Source: Coriobacteriia bacterium
GTDB taxonomy: Bacteria > Actinomycetota > Coriobacteriia > Anaerosomatales > Anaerosomataceae
Direction of reading: 5' to 3'
Length of the DNA stretch: 64,000 nucleotides
NCBI GenBank assembly: GCA_030652115.1
Contig: JAUSBK010000001.1
Location: forward strand, 306,254 to 370,253
Positions 25,410-32,522 of this stretch are shown here, one piece after another. The notes beneath the pieces were generated by a model. That model was not told the origin of the DNA, ran no database searches, and saw nothing but the letters and a program-made list of their open reading frames with translations. Position 1 is the stretch's first letter. Each line of letters starts with the position of its first letter. The position numbers were made by a program, and so were the translations under genes.

Positions 25410-25438
25410 TTGACGGTGTCAGAGCACGGTCGTACTGT
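25410..25438 (+). promoter_or_regulatory. Promoter of VapBC pair 2
   Basis: TTGACG (25410-25415), a 17-bp spacer and TACTGT (25433-25438) form a good sigma-70-type promoter 35 bp before the antitoxin start. The -10 is embedded in the operator repeats. Confidence 0.65.
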
Positions 25439-25461
25439 CGGTACGACCAGATGGTACGACC
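25428..25461. promoter_or_regulatory. VapBC-2 operator with three regularly spaced half-sites
   Basis: GGTCGTAC (25428-25435) faces GTACGACC (25441-25448), and a second GTACGACC follows at 25454-25461. Spacers are 5 bp each, so half-sites repeat about every 13 bp. They overlap the -10 box, a classical arrangement for autorepression by a ribbon-helix-helix antitoxin. Confidence 0.75.
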
Positions 25462-25472
25462 AGGAGGCATCG

Positions 25473-25754
25473 ATGGCGGTCGAGAAGTTCTCCATTTCCC
25501 TGCCCGAGGAGCTCGTGGCGGATCTGGATGAGTTTGCGGGTCAGGATGCGCTCACTCGCAGCGGGCTCATCCGTGAGGTGGTCTCCGAGTACGTGTCCAA
25601 GCGGCGTTCGGCCACCTACGAGGAGGAACGCCACGCGCGGATCACGCGGGCGATCGAGGGTTTCGAGCGCCTCGCCGATGAGTGGGGTCCCGACGAGCGG
25701 AGCTCGTTGGACCTTCTCCATGAGATCAGGGAGGAGTCGCTCGGTGAGGAGTGA
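25473..25754 (+). CDS. Ribbon-helix-helix antitoxin of VapBC pair 2
   Basis: A 93-aa antitoxin. The N-terminus MAVEKFSISLPEELVADLDEF is a CopG-type ribbon-helix-helix, with SGLIREVVSEYV as the second helix, and the tail is acidic and helical. ATG 25473 follows CCAGGAGGCATCG; an earlier in-frame GTG/ATG extension would translate through the operator and is rejected. It probably binds the three half-sites upstream and masks the PIN toxin encoded next, whose start overlaps its 3' end. Confidence 0.87.
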   Translation: MAVEKFSISLPEELVADLDEFAGQDALTRSGLIREVVSEYVSKRRSATYEEERHARITRAIEGFERLADEWGPDERSSLDLLHEIREESLGEE

Positions 25755-26148
25755 GCGAACGCCCATGGTGCTTGATGCGTCGGTTGGGGTGAAGTGGTTC
25801 AAGGCGGAGGCCGGTTCCGATGACGCCCGGAAGGTTCTCGCTCTCCACGATGCTCGGCAGGTGCACGTCGTGGTGCCCTCGCAGTTCATGCTCGAGGTGG
25901 TTGCCGTTGCCTCCCGGGACAGCGTCGACCGGGGCCGGGAGGTGTGGGCGCTGCTACGGGATGCGGACCTCACCGTTGTCGGCCTGGATGACGCACTAGC
26001 CGGCGCGGCCCTTGAGCAGTGCCGGCTCCTCGGCTGCTGCTTCTACGATGCGCTGGCGCCCGGTCTCGCGGCTCTACTCGGCGCTACCCTATACTCGGCT
26101 GACGCCAAGGCGCATATGCGTTTTCCCGGCGTGCAGTTGCTCGGCTGA
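25744..26148 (+). CDS. VapC-type PIN-domain toxin (pair 2)
   Basis: A 134-aa PIN-domain RNase toxin. Acidic residues appear in VLDASVGVKWF, MLEVVAVAS, CCFYDALAPGLAAL and LYSADAKA. GTG 25744 overlaps the antitoxin stop by 11 bp and has GGGAGGAG 8 bp upstream; ATG 25765 (MVLDASV) is a reasonable alternative start. It is the same type as pair 1 but diverged, so not a local duplicate. Catalytic residues look intact. Confidence 0.85.
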   Translation: MRSERTPMVLDASVGVKWFKAEAGSDDARKVLALHDARQVHVVVPSQFMLEVVAVASRDSVDRGREVWALLRDADLTVVGLDDALAGAALEQCRLLGCCFYDALAPGLAALLGATLYSADAKAHMRFPGVQLLG

Positions 26149-26176
26149 CGGTATGCTGTGCACGGGAGGTGCCGAC

Positions 26177-27208
26177 GTGAGCGACGAGTTGATGTCAGGC
26201 GCGGATGAGGCGGCCCCGGTGGAGCCGGGAGCGACGGGCGAGACGATCGAGTGGGAGTACCGCGTCCCGCTGCTGACGAGCCGCTTCATGCTTTACGACT
26301 TCATCAAGGTCATCATCCTGTCCGTGTTGATCATGTATGTGCTCGTTGCGGTGATGGGCTGGTTCGTCGACGGCGAGTTCGTATGGATGCCTCCCCAGGT
26401 GTTCCTCATCGCCAGCGGCGCCATGGCGGGCCTCTTCACGATCGCCTGCCTGCTCCTCGGCAATCACGTCACGATGCAGTTCTCCGTTGGCCCAGACGGT
26501 GTGGGTTACGCTTCGGGCACCCGCGAGAAGAAGTGGAATCGCGCGGCGATCATCGTCGGAGCGCTCGCAGGCAGTGCGACCGCAGCCGGCGCGGGGCTGA
26601 TCGCCTCCTCCCAGGAAGAGGGCGGCTGGCCGTGGGCCGAGCTGCACCGGGCGAACGAATACCCCGGACCGCGGGTGATCACGCTGCGCAACTCATGGCG
26701 AGCGGTGCTGCGGTTGCACTGCACGCCGGAGAATTACGAGCAGGTGCGGGCCGCGGTGTTGGCGGGTCTGGCGAAGGGCGCCGCCGAGCGAGTAACGATC
26801 GAAGCCGAAGCACCGCCGAGCGTGCCGCGGCCGTGGTACTCATGGGCTGCCGCGGTGGTCGTGCCGGTGGTGGCAGCGATCCTGGTGACCGCGTGGCCGT
26901 GGCTGCAGTACGAGGACGGCATGCGATTCGTGGTGTTCTCGGCGCTGCTGCTGATCGTCGCGGGGCTTCTCGGCGGCTGTCTCCGCCGATGGGCTGCCGC
27001 GGCGTCTCTGGTACCCACGGCGTATATCGCGTTCCTGACGGTGCGCGAGATGCTCTCGACCTCTGAAGGCTGGTTCCCCGGCGAGATCGTCTACGGCTGG
27101 GAGTACGACACGGCGCTGCTCGCGATCACGCTTGCGGGTGAGGCAATGCTCGTGGGGCTCGCGCTATGGCGGCTGTTCAGTCGGGAGCGCGCAGCGGCCG
27201 AGGGCTAG
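26177..27208 (+). CDS. Multipass membrane protein of unknown function
   Basis: A 343-aa membrane protein. GTG 26177 has GGGAGGTG 7-8 bp upstream. Two transmembrane helices lie near residues 45-70 and 80-105 (FIKVIILSVLIMYVLVAV; VFLIASGAMAGLFTIACLL). A cytoplasmic or external soluble stretch with a YcxB/PH-like beta pattern follows (VTMQFSVGPDGVGYASG, ITLRNSWRAVLRLHCTPENY), then at least four more helices at the C-terminus. No family is confidently recognised. It overlaps the convergent VapC-3 gene by four bases. Confidence 0.7.
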   Translation: MSDELMSGADEAAPVEPGATGETIEWEYRVPLLTSRFMLYDFIKVIILSVLIMYVLVAVMGWFVDGEFVWMPPQVFLIASGAMAGLFTIACLLLGNHVTMQFSVGPDGVGYASGTREKKWNRAAIIVGALAGSATAAGAGLIASSQEEGGWPWAELHRANEYPGPRVITLRNSWRAVLRLHCTPENYEQVRAAVLAGLAKGAAERVTIEAEAPPSVPRPWYSWAAAVVVPVVAAILVTAWPWLQYEDGMRFVVFSALLLIVAGLLGGCLRRWAAAASLVPTAYIAFLTVREMLSTSEGWFPGEIVYGWEYDTALLAITLAGEAMLVGLALWRLFSRERAAAEG

Positions 27209-27621
27209 GTGGCCGAGTCGACCCAGAGCACCTCGACGCCCGCCGCTTGCGCGACCTCTCGTAGCCTGCGGTCAGCGGTGACGAGCGGTACGTTCTCGGT
27301 TTGGGCCAGAGCGACGTACGCGCAGTCGTACACCGAGTGACGGTGCGCTATCGCGATATCGAAGGCGAGCTCAACAAGGTCGGTCGATTCCAACAGCTGG
27401 AGATCGATCCGCTGAAGGATGCCCAGCGATTCTCGAACGACTTCGGGCGTGTACTCGCCTCGGTCGGCCTTCTTCCAGAGTGCCTGCGTGCATTCAAGCA
27501 TGCACCAGTCTGGGGCGACAGGAGTCTCGGACGCCTCGAAGCGCGAGCGGGCATCCGCCGTACCGGCTTCCTCGAGGACGAGCTTGACGAGCACGCTGGC
27601 GTCGAAGACCGCGCAGCTCAT
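27205..27621 (-). CDS. VapC-type PIN-domain toxin (pair 3)
   Basis: A 138-aa PIN-domain protein. Acidic positions are in AVFDASVLVKLVLEE, MLECTQALWK, HSVYDCAYVALA and LVTADRRL, as in active VapC RNases. ATG 27621 overlaps the antitoxin stop codon (ATGA). The pair is of the FitAB-like class because the antitoxin has an Arc-type N-terminus. The gene ends against the convergent membrane-protein gene. Confidence 0.87.
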   Translation of the reverse strand: MSCAVFDASVLVKLVLEEAGTADARSRFEASETPVAPDWCMLECTQALWKKADRGEYTPEVVRESLGILQRIDLQLLESTDLVELAFDIAIAHRHSVYDCAYVALAQTENVPLVTADRRLREVAQAAGVEVLWVDSAT

Positions 27622-27848
27622 CGGGAGTCCCGGAACTCACGAATGATCTCGGTCGAGTCAGTCGTGCTCGGAGGGATGCTCGCTCGGAATGCGTCGAGCA
27701 GCGCGAGCGACTCCTCCTTGTTGAGGCGCACCGACTTCTTGAGAGTGCGCTTGATCTCGGCCTGAAGCGATCGGCCGTTCTGCTCCGCACGGCTGCGCAG
27801 CTGCTCCAGCACCTGTGGGTCGATGTCGCGAATGAGGAAGTCTGTCAT
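27618..27848 (-). CDS. Arc/FitA-type antitoxin of VapBC pair 3
   Basis: A 76-aa protein beginning MTDFLIRDIDPQVLEQLRSRA and continuing GRSLQAEIKRTLKKS, the Arc-like ribbon-helix-helix of FitA antitoxins. The C-terminus is helical and acidic (STEIIREFRDS). ATG 27848 is used because it begins the DNA-binding strand; the much longer upstream extension in this frame is antisense to serS and not real. A GTATCG-type palindrome 27 bp upstream is the probable operator. Confidence 0.85.
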   Translation of the reverse strand: MTDFLIRDIDPQVLEQLRSRAEQNGRSLQAEIKRTLKKSVRLNKEESLALLDAFRASIPPSTTDSTEIIREFRDSR

Positions 27849-27874
27849 GGCGCCCGGCCTTTGCTGACGATGTG

Positions 27875-27889
27875 GTATCGAAACGATAC
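27875..27889. promoter_or_regulatory. VapBC-3 operator palindrome
   Basis: GTATCG-AAA-CGATAC is a perfect 6-3-6 inverted repeat, 27 bp before the antitoxin start and overlapping the likely -10 region of the minus-strand promoter (TAGTAT, read on the minus strand). Confidence 0.6.
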
Positions 27890-28028
27890 TACCCATTCTG
27901 TTCTTCCCTCCGCAATCGTCGTGCAACTCGTTGTGGGCGCAACCTCGGCTATACTCGCAGGCGACGTGTAACGCGCGGTCACCCGCATCTGAACCGCATC
28001 TGACCGGCCGACTCACCCGGAGGCAACA

Positions 28029-29315
28029 ATGCTCGACGGCCGCTACCTTCGCGACAATCTCGAAGCCGTTCGCACCGCACTCGGCACGCGCGCTGGCGGG
28101 TGGGACTTCGACCGCTTCGTGGCGCTCGACGACGAGCGTCGCCGGCTGATCGGCGAGGTGGAGAGTCGCCAGGCGCAGCGCAACGACGCTTCCAAGCGCA
28201 TTGGCGAGCTGATGAAGGCGGGACAGCGCGATGACGCTGAAGCCGCCAAGGAGCAGGTGCGTGTCATCAACGACGAGATCACCGGGCTCGACGCCGATCT
28301 CGCCCTGGTTGATGCCGACGTCCGCGAGATGCTCCTCACCATCCCGAACGTTCCCGATGCCAGCGTGCCGGTGGGCGCCGACGAGAGCGACAACGTTGAG
28401 ATCCGCCGCTGGGGCACGCCGCCGGAGTTCAGCTTCGAACCGGTGGCGCATTGGGATCTCGGTCCGGCCCTCGGCGCGATCGACTTCGAGCGCGGTGTGA
28501 AGCTCGCCAAGAGCCGCTTCGTGGTGCTCGGCCGCGACGGCGCGCGCCTCAACCGCGCGCTCATCAACTTCATGCTCGATACCCACGGCGCCAAGGGCTA
28601 CACCGAGTGGTCGGTGCCGGCGCTCGCCAACGAGGAGACGCTTCTCGGCACGGGCCAGCTTCCCAAATTCGCCGACGACCTCTTCCACACCGACGAGGGG
28701 CTGTTCCTGATTCCCACCGCCGAGGTGCAGCTCACCAACCTGCACCGCGACGAGGTGCTCGAGGCCGACACGCTCCCACGCCGCTACTGCGCGTACACGC
28801 CGTGCTTCCGCGAGGAGGCGGGCGCGGCGGGCCGCGATACCCGCGGCATGATCCGTGTGCACCAGTTCGACAAGGTCGAGTTGGTGAAGCTCGCCGCCCA
28901 GGAGAGTTCGTTCGATGAGCTCGAGGGCATGGTCGCCGATGCCGAGGACATCTTGCAGCAGCTCGGCATCGCCTACCGGACGATCGTGCTTTGCACCTGC
29001 GATATGGGCTTCTCGGCAGCTAAGACCTACGACATCGAGGTGTGGCTCCCGAGCTACAACAACTACAAGGAGATCTCGAGCTGCTCCAACTGCACTGACT
29101 TCCAGGCGCGTCGGGCAAGCATCAAGTACCGCTCGCCGGGCGAATTCAAGGGTTCGCGTCTCGTGCACACCCTGAACGGCAGCGGGCTCGCGGTGGGCCG
29201 AACGCTCGTTGCGGTGCTCGAGAACTATCAGCAGGCCGACGGCTCGGTGGTTGTGCCCGAAGTGCTGCGCCCGTATATGGGCGGCCAGGACGTGATTCGG
29301 GGGGAGGCGCGATGA
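28029..29315 (+). CDS. serS: Serine--tRNA ligase
   Basis: A 428-aa class II aminoacyl-tRNA synthetase that charges tRNA-Ser. The N-terminal about 110 residues form the long coiled-coil arm that grips the variable arm of tRNA-Ser. The catalytic core follows: motif 2 CFREEAGAAGRDTRGMIRVHQF with the arginine, and motif 3 NGSGLAVGRTLVAVLE. ATG 28029 follows CCCGGAGGCAAC. A TATACT -10-like box lies at 27950-27955 without a convincing -35. Three of the four tRNA genes in the window are serine tRNAs. The next gene overlaps by four bases. Confidence 0.97.
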   Translation: MLDGRYLRDNLEAVRTALGTRAGGWDFDRFVALDDERRRLIGEVESRQAQRNDASKRIGELMKAGQRDDAEAAKEQVRVINDEITGLDADLALVDADVREMLLTIPNVPDASVPVGADESDNVEIRRWGTPPEFSFEPVAHWDLGPALGAIDFERGVKLAKSRFVVLGRDGARLNRALINFMLDTHGAKGYTEWSVPALANEETLLGTGQLPKFADDLFHTDEGLFLIPTAEVQLTNLHRDEVLEADTLPRRYCAYTPCFREEAGAAGRDTRGMIRVHQFDKVELVKLAAQESSFDELEGMVADAEDILQQLGIAYRTIVLCTCDMGFSAAKTYDIEVWLPSYNNYKEISSCSNCTDFQARRASIKYRSPGEFKGSRLVHTLNGSGLAVGRTLVAVLENYQQADGSVVVPEVLRPYMGGQDVIRGEAR

Positions 29316-29932
29316 AGCGCGCAGCGCCGTTTGCGATGCTGCTGCTTGTGCTCGCACTTGCGCTGGGTGGATGCGGGGACGACGCAACCGGGGATGCAGC
29401 GGACAGCGGTTCCACGGGGACCACCACTTCGGCGATCACCGTTGTGGAGGGCTTTGACGCCATGGCGACCGATGGCGCAAACGAGTCGGCCGCGCTCTCG
29501 GCGCTGCCCGCGCTGGCGGAGGCCCAGAAGGAGTCCGGCGAGTGGGACGATGTGGACTGGGAGGCGGTCGACGCTGCCGAGCCCCGGTTCGTCGCGTACA
29601 TCGTGCGAGTCGAGCTTGCCGACCAGGTCGCGCTGTTCGAGGTTCGTGCCGACGGGATCCCGCACAATCTCTACGGCTACCAGCGGGCCTTCGACAGCGG
29701 TTCGATCATCTGGACGGCGGCTGCCGACTCGCAGGGCGCGACAGCGGTAGCTGCGAGCGCGGGGGAGACGCTGGTCACCTCGGCCGTTGAGACAGCGATG
29801 CGCGATGCGTTTCCGGAGGACCCGTTCACGGTCTTGGTCGCGGGTTACCGGTTTGCCTACCTCCTCGAGGGGACGGACCCGCTGCTTTTCGAGGTGGCCC
29901 CCGACGGCAGTCTCATCTCGGCGAGCAGGTAG
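29312..29932 (+). CDS. Hypothetical lipoprotein coupled to serS
   Basis: A 206-aa protein starting at ATG 29312, overlapping the serS stop (ATGA). The signal peptide ends LALALGGC. A short threonine/serine linker leads into a domain with ALPALAEAQKESGEWDD and repeated beta strands (FVAYIVRVELADQVALFEV, FTVLVAGYRFAYLLEG) with no family match. It is anchored outside the membrane. Overlap with serS probably reflects shared expression, not function. Confidence 0.7.
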   Translation: MKRAAPFAMLLLVLALALGGCGDDATGDAADSGSTGTTTSAITVVEGFDAMATDGANESAALSALPALAEAQKESGEWDDVDWEAVDAAEPRFVAYIVRVELADQVALFEVRADGIPHNLYGYQRAFDSGSIIWTAAADSQGATAVAASAGETLVTSAVETAMRDAFPEDPFTVLVAGYRFAYLLEGTDPLLFEVAPDGSLISASR

Positions 29933-29956
29933 CGGACGCGAACCGCAGCGGCGGCG

Positions 29957-30424
29957 CTAGGCGGTACTCAGCATCCCCAGGAACCTCGGAACGCTCGGCG
30001 GCGACGCGTTCTTGTCGGCGGGCATGCCCGCAGTGACCCTCGCCAATGTGATCGACTCGAGTTGCTGCCAGACGAGCGCGTCGAGCTCGTTCCACATCCT
30101 GTGCGCGCCGCAGTATCCGGAGCGGTTGCATGCTTGGGGGTCACGGGTGCATTGCGCCAGTGAGAACTCCGGCTCACACGCCCGGATGATCTGCGCCATC
30201 GTGATCTCCTCGGGAGTCAACGCGAGCGAGAGCAGATTCTTGTTGTAGCCCTCGTTGCGCACGAGGTTGGCCGCAGTCAGGAACATCACGATGGAAGCGC
30301 CGAAGTTCTCCGGCACATCGGCTGCCTCGCACAGATCGCGCACGGAGATCGTCGCCCCCACCGGGATCTGCGCGAGCTCGTACATGATGCGGACGGCATA
30401 GTCCGTCCGTCTGGTGATCGCCAC
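29957..30424 (-). CDS. Rrf2-family transcriptional regulator with candidate Fe-S ligands
   Basis: A 155-aa regulator. GTG 30424 follows GAGAGGTGGGG; longer in-frame starts read through the palindrome and are rejected. The winged helix is typical of Rrf2 (RRTDYAVRIMYELA, then ISVRDLCEAADVPENF). Cysteines fall at 92, 99 and 105 (C-x6-C-x5-C), matching the cluster-ligand positions of IscR and NsrR, and Asp 8 matches the fourth ligand described for NsrR. It probably senses Fe-S status, redox or nitric oxide. Its regulon cannot be seen, but a palindrome at 30468-30484 suggests autoregulation. Confidence 0.87.
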   Translation of the reverse strand: MAITRRTDYAVRIMYELAQIPVGATISVRDLCEAADVPENFGASIVMFLTAANLVRNEGYNKNLLSLALTPEEITMAQIIRACEPEFSLAQCTRDPQACNRSGYCGAHRMWNELDALVWQQLESITLARVTAGMPADKNASPPSVPRFLGMLSTA

Positions 30425-30467
30425 CGTACCCCACCTCTCGTGCGCCCCCGCGCATACGAATTGGTCG

Positions 30468-30484
30468 GAATGGTACCACCATTC
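30468..30484. promoter_or_regulatory. Palindrome upstream of the Rrf2 gene
   Basis: GAATGGT-ACC-ACCATTC is a perfect 7-3-7 inverted repeat 44 bp before the Rrf2 start, in the expected promoter region. Size and position fit an Rrf2-family operator. Confidence 0.6.
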
Positions 30485-30595
30485 GGGGGGCCAGGCGCGC
30501 TGTCCTGCCAATCGGCCCTGCCGATTTGGCGAACGGCGACAAACGGAGTGTGAGCGGCATCACATTAACCGAAGGTAACGACGACGTAAGGTTCC

Positions 30596-31087
30596 CTAGT
30601 GCCGACGACGGGCGAGCGTGCTAGCGACGAGCGCGATCGCCTCTTCAGCCGAAGAGGCGAGAAGCAGCAGGTCGGCACCGGCCGCGCGCAGCGACTCGCC
30701 CGGGTCCCAGCCCAGCGCGATGACGGTCCTGTCGGCCTTGAGCGCGAGGGCCACCTCGGAGATCGTGCCCGTGCCGCCGGGAAGCGCGATCACCACGTCG
30801 CTCGAGAGCACGTTGATGACGTTGCGCGCATCGCCCATACCGGTTCGGATGGCGATATCCACGTGGTGGCTGGCTTCGTCGGCGGTGTCTCCCTTGAGCA
30901 CGCCGACCACGAGGCCGCCCGCCTCATGCGCGCCGCGGGACGCCTCGTCCATCACTCCGCATGCGCTGCCACCGGTCAACAGCACCCATCCGCGCTCGGC
31001 CACGAGTGCGCCCACGCGATAGGCCAACGCCCGCGCGGGTGCATCGAGCGTACGACCGGCCCCCATGACGCCGACGATCGTCTGCAT
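30596..31087 (-). CDS. LOG-family (TIGR00725-like) Rossmann-fold protein
   Basis: A 163-aa protein of the SLOG/lysine-decarboxylase-like superfamily, which includes phosphoribohydrolases that release bases from nucleoside monophosphates. Glycine-rich segments TIVGVMGAGRT and LLTGGSACGVMDEASRGA precede the hallmark ALPGGTGTISEVALAL (PGG-x-GT-x-x-E). ATG 31087 has GAGGTGACGCTCG upstream. It is divergent from a membrane-anchored Rossmann-like gene and a SLATT gene, 127 bp away. SLOG domains are known partners of SLATT proteins, so a link is possible though the strands differ. Confidence 0.82.
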   Translation of the reverse strand: MQTIVGVMGAGRTLDAPARALAYRVGALVAERGWVLLTGGSACGVMDEASRGAHEAGGLVVGVLKGDTADEASHHVDIAIRTGMGDARNVINVLSSDVVIALPGGTGTISEVALALKADRTVIALGWDPGESLRAAGADLLLLASSAEEAIALVASTLARRRH

Positions 31088-31144
31088 CGAGCGTCACCTC
31101 CCGTGCCCATCGTACTCACATGTTGCGCGTCTCGCACGCATTGC

Positions 31145-31173
31145 TTGACCGGTCGATGCCGACGGCACACACT
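31145..31173 (+). promoter_or_regulatory. Candidate promoter of the membrane-anchored/SLATT pair
   Basis: TTGACC (31145-31150), 17-bp spacer, CACACT (31168-31173). The -35 is good and the -10 weak. It lies 41 bp before ATG 31214. Confidence 0.4.
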
Positions 31174-31213
31174 CGCGGCAGGGTTCAGGGGAGCGCGGGG
31201 AGACGCACCGCTG

Positions 31214-32068
31214 ATGGATCTGTTCGCGGGCAAGATGACGCTCTACGCGCTTCTGAGCGCGTTTGCCGCCGCGCCGCTCACGGTCGGGCTGCTCTCCCTG
31301 TTCAGGCGGTCGGTCGTCCGGGGGATGAAGGTTGATACCGGAGCGACGCACGGGGACAGGCCCGGCGCGGCCGATTCGAGCGCGGGGCGCTCACGGCTCA
31401 CGCTCAGGTCCTCGGACGCCGCCCAGCTCGCCGCGCTCGGCGTCTACAGCGCTGCGGGGGTGACGTTCGCTCCGTTTGCGCTTCGTCGGCGGAGCGAGCT
31501 GCTCTTCGACTACCTGTCGAGGGTGTGGCTCCATGTGGGCGCGGTGCATATGATCGCTGGTCCGGACCTGGTCACGGCGACGGTCTCGCCGCCCGAGTTT
31601 CTCGTGTTCCTGAGCGGTCGTATGTCGCGACGGTTCATCCACGATTCGATTGATCTGGGGGCGTACTTGTCTGGTCTCGATCTGGCGCCGGACCCCGACG
31701 GCCGTTATCGCGTGAACCAGCTGTTCTGCCGCGACAACGTGTGGCGCGATGCCATGCGTGGCCTCGCCGGGGTCAGTGCCGCGGTCCTCATGGACCTGCG
31801 CGGCTTCACTCCCGCCAACCGGGGCTGTGCGTACGAGATCGGCGAGCTCCTCCAGGGTGTGCCGTTGGGACGGGTAGTGTTCGCCGTTGACGGGACCACC
31901 GACCGACTGTTCCTCGATGCGTTGTTCGAGGAGATCCGAACAGGCTTGCCCGTGGAGTCGCCCAACGCGTGGCCCGGAAGCATCGCATCGCGCATCGTTT
32001 CGGTGGATGATTCGGTCGAGGGGCGCAGGAGGCTGCTGCGCGTGCTTGCCGACAGCGTTCCCGCCTGA
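31214..32068 (+). CDS. Membrane-anchored protein with Rossmann-like (TIR/SLOG-like) cytoplasmic domain, partner of SLATT protein
   Basis: A 284-aa protein. One N-terminal transmembrane helix (about residues 8-30) is followed by a basic linker and a soluble alpha/beta domain. Distinctive segments are DYLSRVWLHVGAVHMI, VSPPEFLVFLSG, DPDGRYRVNQLFC, VLMDLRGFTPANRGCAYEIGEL and VVFAVDGTTDRLFLDAL. Hydrophobic strands ending in acidic or polar turns with a following G-C-x-x-E-I helix resemble nucleotide-binding effector folds such as TIR or SLOG, but I cannot name a family. The two-TM SLATT gene follows after 10 bp with its own GGAGGG, so the two form an operon. Predicted role: sensor or effector of a membrane-acting conflict system (inference). 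Confidence 0.65.
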   Translation: MDLFAGKMTLYALLSAFAAAPLTVGLLSLFRRSVVRGMKVDTGATHGDRPGAADSSAGRSRLTLRSSDAAQLAALGVYSAAGVTFAPFALRRRSELLFDYLSRVWLHVGAVHMIAGPDLVTATVSPPEFLVFLSGRMSRRFIHDSIDLGAYLSGLDLAPDPDGRYRVNQLFCRDNVWRDAMRGLAGVSAAVLMDLRGFTPANRGCAYEIGELLQGVPLGRVVFAVDGTTDRLFLDALFEEIRTGLPVESPNAWPGSIASRIVSVDDSVEGRRRLLRVLADSVPA

Positions 32069-32078
32069 TGGAGGGCCA

Positions 32079-32522
32079 ATGAACGAAGAGGAGTACCTCA
32101 GCACGCGGCTCGACGACCAGCTCGCATGGTACGACCGCAAGGCGAACCTCGCGCGCCGCAGGTACAAGACCCTGCGGGCGATCGAGTTCACGAGTGCCGC
32201 ACTCGTCCCGGTCGCGGTGGTGCTGGGAAGCAGCCTCTACCACCGGCTCGCTGCCGCATGTCTCGGCGCGCTGGCGGCAGCAGCAACCGGCTTTCAGTCG
32301 GCCAACCACTACCAGGAGAACTGGGTCGAGTACCGGGCGGTGGCCGAACAGCTCAGAAGCATGCGTTTTGCGTTCCTGGCGAGGACAGCGCCGTACGACG
32401 GTGACGACGGATTCAAGGTGTTCGTCAGCCGTGTCGAGGAGCTCCTCTGCGGCGAGCACGTCTCCTGGGGCGGCCGTATGGGTGCTCAGCAGAAGAGTCC
32501 ACTTCCGGACTACCTCCGCTAG
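32079..32522 (+). CDS. SLATT-type two-transmembrane protein (DUF4231-like)
   Basis: A 147-aa protein with the SLATT layout: an amphipathic N-terminal helix with W-Y-D-x-K-A (DDQLAWYDRKANLARRRYKTLR), two adjacent transmembrane helices (about residues 38-72) separated by a tight YHRL turn, and a conserved post-TM helix FQSANHYQENWVEYRAVAEQLRS. SLATT proteins are predicted pore-forming effectors in nucleotide-dependent conflict systems, usually paired with a sensor or nucleotide-generating gene. ATG 32079 follows TGATGGAGGGCCA. It overlaps the convergent downstream gene by four bases. Confidence 0.8.
   Translation: MNEEEYLSTRLDDQLAWYDRKANLARRRYKTLRAIEFTSAALVPVAVVLGSSLYHRLAAACLGALAAAATGFQSANHYQENWVEYRAVAEQLRSMRFAFLARTAPYDGDDGFKVFVSRVEELLCGEHVSWGGRMGAQQKSPLPDYLR

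Noticed and set aside
15500-28000. Integrative element or prophage carrying the toxin-antitoxin genes.
   Set aside because: No integrase, transposase, attachment-site repeat or tRNA target was found at either side.
27956-28028. T-box riboswitch before serS.
   Set aside because: The leader after the -10-like box is only about 70 bases, too short for a T-box with terminator, and no TGGNA-type box is evident.
27849-29387. Long N-terminal extension of the VapB-3 antitoxin frame.
   Set aside because: It is antisense to serS. The Arc-type fold begins exactly at ATG 27848.
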